34,218 nt of DNA from RGIG3009 sp964470515 (GTDB lineage: Bacteria; Bacillota; Clostridia; Oscillospirales; Acutalibacteraceae), in NCBI GenBank assembly GCA_964470515.1, contig CAYYDD010000009.1, forward strand, positions 1 through 34,218, in the 5' to 3' direction. Shown piece by piece: positions 31,652 to 34,218 of this stretch (positions are counted from its first letter, which is position 1; each line of letters starts with the position of its first letter). The notes under the pieces are model-generated. The model did no database searches. It was not told the DNA's origin and saw only the letters and a list, made by a program, of their open reading frames with translations. Position numbers and translations under genes: made by a program.

Positions 31652-32706
31652 CCCCGTTCTTGCACGCGTTGGCCGCGCGGTTGCCCGCGCACACGGCCGC
31701 GCTCATCAGTGCCCCGCATCATTTGCAGTACCTTACCGGCTATCCCTCGGGGGAGAGCTGGGTGTTTTTAACGCGGGAGTCCGCGTATTTCCTCACGGAT
31801 TTCCGCTATATCGAGCTGGCGCGGCAGACCGTCACGGGTGCGGAGTGCCGGATGGTCACGAAGCTGTCCGACGAATTGACCGCACTGGTACGGTACCACG
31901 GCATCACTGCGGTGCTGATCGAAGCGGCACACACCACCGCGACCGAATACAAACGGTTAGCTTCGTTTCTGCCCGTTCGGGACGGTGAACTGGATGCGTG
32001 GTTGTCCGAGCTGCGGGAAATCAAGACCGAGGACGAGATCCGTCGGGTTGAGCAGGCACAAGCGCTTACCGAGGCGGGCTTTGACCATATCATCCAATAT
32101 ATCCGCGAGGGGATGACCGAGCGTGAGGTCGCCCTGGAGCTTGAATTTTATATCCGTCGCCAAGGTGCACAGCGCGTGGCATTCGATTTTATCGTGGTAT
32201 CGGGAGCTAACGGCTCACAGCCGCACGGCATCCCGTCGGATAAGCCCATCCGTCGCGGCGACTTTATCACGATGGATTTCGGCGCGGTGGTGGATGGCTA
32301 CCATTCGGATATGACACGCACCGTCGCTCTCGGTGCGGTCAGCGATGAACAGCGTGCGGTGTACGATACCGTGCTGCGGGCGCAGCGGGTCTCGTTGTCG
32401 GTGCTACGGGCGGGGCTGTCCTGCCGAGAGGGCGACGCGGCGGCACGCCGAGTCATCGAGACCGCCGGCTACGGTGATTGCTTCGGCCACGGGACGGGTC
32501 ACGGTGTCGGCGTAGAGATACACGAGGAACCGCGTCTGTCGCCCCGTGCGGGGGACAAACCGTTGCGCGCCGGGCATTTGGTCACGGTCGAGCCGGGGAT
32601 TTATATCGCCGGTAAATTCGGCATCCGTATCGAGGATATGGTGGTCATCACCGAGAAGGGTTGTCGCAATCTCACTCACTCGCCGAAAGACCTGCTCTGC
32701 CTGTAA
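31648..32706 (+). CDS. Xaa-Pro aminopeptidase/dipeptidase (M24B family)
   Basis: A 352-residue creatinase-fold metallopeptidase that removes residues before or at proline. The N-terminal domain (about 1-125) is followed by the pita-bread domain with metal ligands D210, D221, H285, E315 and E329 (MDFG, SDMTRT, GTGHGVG, TVEPG, RIEDM) and the shuttle histidine H193 in QPHG. ATG 31648 overlaps the previous stop by 4 bases. In many Bacillota efp follows this gene; it does not here. Whether it is an aminopeptidase P or a prolidase cannot be decided from sequence alone. Confidence 0.93.
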   Translation: MTPFLHALAARLPAHTAALISAPHHLQYLTGYPSGESWVFLTRESAYFLTDFRYIELARQTVTGAECRMVTKLSDELTALVRYHGITAVLIEAAHTTATEYKRLASFLPVRDGELDAWLSELREIKTEDEIRRVEQAQALTEAGFDHIIQYIREGMTEREVALELEFYIRRQGAQRVAFDFIVVSGANGSQPHGIPSDKPIRRGDFITMDFGAVVDGYHSDMTRTVALGAVSDEQRAVYDTVLRAQRVSLSVLRAGLSCREGDAAARRVIETAGYGDCFGHGTGHGVGVEIHEEPRLSPRAGDKPLRAGHLVTVEPGIYIAGKFGIRIEDMVVITEKGCRNLTHSPKDLLCL

Positions 32707-32765
32707 TATTCACGGAGCGTGACACATATACTGTACCAACTTATCGGAACAGGATGTGTGTGTCA

Positions 32766-33218
32766 ATGTTTGTTTTCTCCGTTAAAGCCACCCGTAAACG
32801 CCTTGCCGCGGTGCTGACCGGATTTCTTGCCGTTGTCGGGATCGTGACACTGGTGTTGTGTCTGCCGACGGCGCAAAGCACTGCCGGCCGCGCGGTCGAT
32901 CTCAGGGTCACCTCCGCCGAGGAACGCGTGCAGTTGCTACGCGAGCTGGGCTATGAGGTTGCCAATGAGACTGTGCAGGAGATCCGTCTGCCGGATGAGC
33001 CCGATACAGCACTCACCGCGTACGAGGCACTGCAAACGCCGGCAGGGCTCAGCCTGTTGAAATACAGCGGTAAGCGTGTCAAGCTGTACACCTATACCGT
33101 GACCAACGCACAGACCGACGGTACGGTGAAGGCACACGTGTATATCTACCGCGACCGCGTGATCGCGGGCGATATTACCGCCGCCGATCCGAACGGCACG
33201 CAAAAAGCACTGATATAA
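32766..33218 (+). CDS. DUF4830-like membrane-anchored protein of unknown function
   Basis: A 150-residue protein: short N-terminal MFVFSVKATRKR, one hydrophobic helix (about 13-33), then an extracytoplasmic domain of about 110 residues with AEERVQLLRELGYEV (51-65), YSGKRVKLYTYTVTN (100-114) and a final VYIYRDRVIAGDI. This pattern matches clostridial proteins I know as DUF4830; no function is known to me. ATG 32766 is preferred because relatives begin MFVFS; ATG 32754 is an alternative, but neither has a strong ribosome binding site. It could be cotranscribed with pepP upstream and rsuA downstream; no good promoter was found in the 59-base gap. Confidence 0.75.
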   Translation: MFVFSVKATRKRLAAVLTGFLAVVGIVTLVLCLPTAQSTAGRAVDLRVTSAEERVQLLRELGYEVANETVQEIRLPDEPDTALTAYEALQTPAGLSLLKYSGKRVKLYTYTVTNAQTDGTVKAHVYIYRDRVIAGDITAADPNGTQKALI

Positions 33219-33231
33219 AGGAAGTGAAACG

Positions 33232-33966
33232 ATGGCGCAGCGACTGGATAAGCTCATCGCCTCGCAGGGAACGCTCAGCCGCAGCGAGACCGTCCGGCTG
33301 ATACGGCAGGGGCAGGTGACGGTGGACGGTATCGTCTGCCGTGATGCCGCCCGCAAGGTGGAGGAGTCCCGCGCCGTCACGGTCAGCGGCGAGCCGCTGA
33401 CCTATCGGAAGTTCGTGTACCTGATGATGAATAAGCCGGCGGGGATACTGTGCGTTTCGCGTGATCCCAAGGCAAGTACGGTGCTGGATCTGCTGCCCCC
33501 TGCGTTGCGGCGCAAGGGGCTGTTTCCCGCAGGCCGATTGGACAAGGACACCGTCGGTCTGGTGTTGCTCACCGATGACGGTGAGTTTGCCCACCGTCTG
33601 CTCGCGCCGAAAAAGGATATCGTCAAGCGGTATCTGGTGCGCTTGGACGGCCCGCTGACCGAGGAACACTGCCGTTTGTTTGCCGATGAGATCGTGCTGG
33701 CCGACGGCACCCGCTGCCGACCGGCGTCCTTAAAAATTCTGGAGGACGGCACAGAGCCGCTCGCGGAGATCGGTATCACCGAGGGACGGTATCATCAGAT
33801 CAAAAGAATGTTCGGCACCGTCGATCGCGGCGTGGTATGGCTGAAGCGTTTGTCGATGGGGCCGCTGGCACTGGATCCCGCGCTTTCGGAGGGAGAAGCC
33901 CGTCCTTTAACCGAAAAAGAATGGGTCGAACTTGCAAAAGCGACAAATTTTGTACAACATACATAA
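33232..33966 (+). CDS. rsuA: 16S rRNA pseudouridine synthase (RsuA family)
   Basis: A 244-residue pseudouridine synthase with an N-terminal S4 RNA-binding domain (about 1-55, RLDKLIAS and GQVTVDG) and the catalytic domain with D104 in GRLDKDTVGLVLLTDDG. The C-terminal EGRYHQIKRMF and the closing RPLTEKEW resemble E. coli RsuA, which modifies U516 of 16S rRNA, more than the RluB group. AAAGGAAGTG precedes the ATG. Exact target is inferred from family. Confidence 0.88.
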   Translation: MAQRLDKLIASQGTLSRSETVRLIRQGQVTVDGIVCRDAARKVEESRAVTVSGEPLTYRKFVYLMMNKPAGILCVSRDPKASTVLDLLPPALRRKGLFPAGRLDKDTVGLVLLTDDGEFAHRLLAPKKDIVKRYLVRLDGPLTEEHCRLFADEIVLADGTRCRPASLKILEDGTEPLAEIGITEGRYHQIKRMFGTVDRGVVWLKRLSMGPLALDPALSEGEARPLTEKEWVELAKATNFVQHT

Positions 33967-33997
33967 CCTTGGGGATAAAACTTTGTGCATTATGGGA

Positions 33998-34059
33998 ATA
34001 GTAAAATGCGAAAGAATCTGTTAAAATAAGGAAGCATAGTAAAGTGCGGTAAGATTTTG
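33998..34059 (+). repeat. Two imperfect direct repeats upstream of the sugar ABC ATPase gene
   Basis: ATAGTAAAATGCGAAAGAAT (first 20 bases of copy 1, 33998-34020) recurs 38 bases later as ATAGTAAAGTGCGGTAAGAT (copy 2, 34036-34059). They differ by a few substitutions and one indel. They fill the 133-base gap before the ATPase gene, in which I could not identify a confident promoter. They may be activator or repressor sites. Confidence 0.4.
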
Positions 34060-34099
34060 CCGCGTATGGTATTCGAGAAGAGAAGATGGAGGTCATCAA

Positions 34100-34218
34100 A
34101 TGGCAAGTTTGTCTCTGAAAAACATTTACAAAAAGTACCCCGGCGGCGTAGTCGCGGTCTCCGATTTCAATCTGGAGATCAAGGATCAGGAATTTATCAT
34201 TCTGGTCGGTCCTTCCGG
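34100..34218 (+). CDS. ABC transporter ATP-binding protein, sugar-import type (partial)
   Basis: The first 39 codons of a gene that runs off the right edge. The protein starts ASLSLKNIYKKYPGGVVAV and ends within the Walker A motif, LVGPSG. The opening strongly resembles MsmK/MsmX/UgpC-type ATPases, shared energisers of sugar ABC importers in Bacillota. TGGAGGT lies about 7 bases before ATG 34100. Only the N terminus is seen, so the subfamily is inferred. Confidence 0.85.
   Translation, partial: MASLSLKNIYKKYPGGVVAVSDFNLEIKDQEFIILVGPS

Noticed and set aside
32727..32732. TATACT as a possible -10 box before the DUF4830-like gene
   Set aside because: No acceptable -35 sequence is present 16 to 18 bases upstream.
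1..34218. CRISPR arrays, insertion sequences, prophage or defence genes
   Set aside because: No regularly spaced repeats, transposase, integrase or toxin-antitoxin motif was recognised on either strand.

Overview
The window reads as a chromosomal housekeeping segment from a fairly GC-rich member of the Bacillota, most likely class Clostridia and probably Oscillospiraceae-like. This is inferred from gene content (hprK, whiA, ROK glucokinase, trmFO, rsfS, yqeG, an LCP protein, a DUF4830-type protein), from gene order, and from strong AGGAGG-type ribosome binding sites. No rRNA marker is present, so the placement is an inference. No phage, transposon, CRISPR or defence genes were seen, and no gap between genes exceeds about 205 bases.

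Layout. A tRNA-Ala(CGC) gene, cut by the left edge, and a GT4 glycosyltransferase lie on the minus strand; everything after them is on the plus strand. A divergent promoter region then feeds hprK - PHP phosphatase - glk - murB - whiA - dnaE, which looks like one operon. pfkA has its own strong promoter. infC-rpmI-rplT follows behind an L20-type leader with a terminator, and infC appears to start at a rare AUA codon. After a U-less hairpin comes a long, tightly packed run: trmH-type methyltransferase, dprA, topA, trmFO, plsX, an ACP-like gene, rnc, smc, ftsY, rdgB, yhbY, a nadD-yqeK fusion, an LCP protein, rsfS and leuS. Many neighbours in this run overlap by 1 to 35 bases. rpsU has its own promoter and terminator. 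yqeG - endonuclease IV-like - Xaa-Pro peptidase and DUF4830 - rsuA follow, and a sugar ABC ATPase gene is cut by the right edge.

How the genes fit together. HprK, glucokinase and phosphofructokinase lie within 9 kb and link sugar entry into glycolysis with carbon catabolite control. MurB, the LCP protein and possibly the glycosyltransferase serve the envelope. PlsX serves phospholipid synthesis. DnaE, TopA, DprA, SMC and the endonuclease IV-like protein act on DNA. IF3, L35, L20, S21, RsfS, YhbY, RNase III, RsuA, TrmFO, the SpoU-type methyltransferase and LeuRS serve translation, and FtsY serves protein targeting.

The most notable points are: an ACP-like protein between plsX and rnc with no serine at the phosphopantetheine site; an LCP protein missing normally conserved residues; absence of rapZ and yvcK between murB and whiA; the AUA start and attenuator of infC; and a dyad over the hprK -10 box. 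I found no clearly novel multi-gene system.
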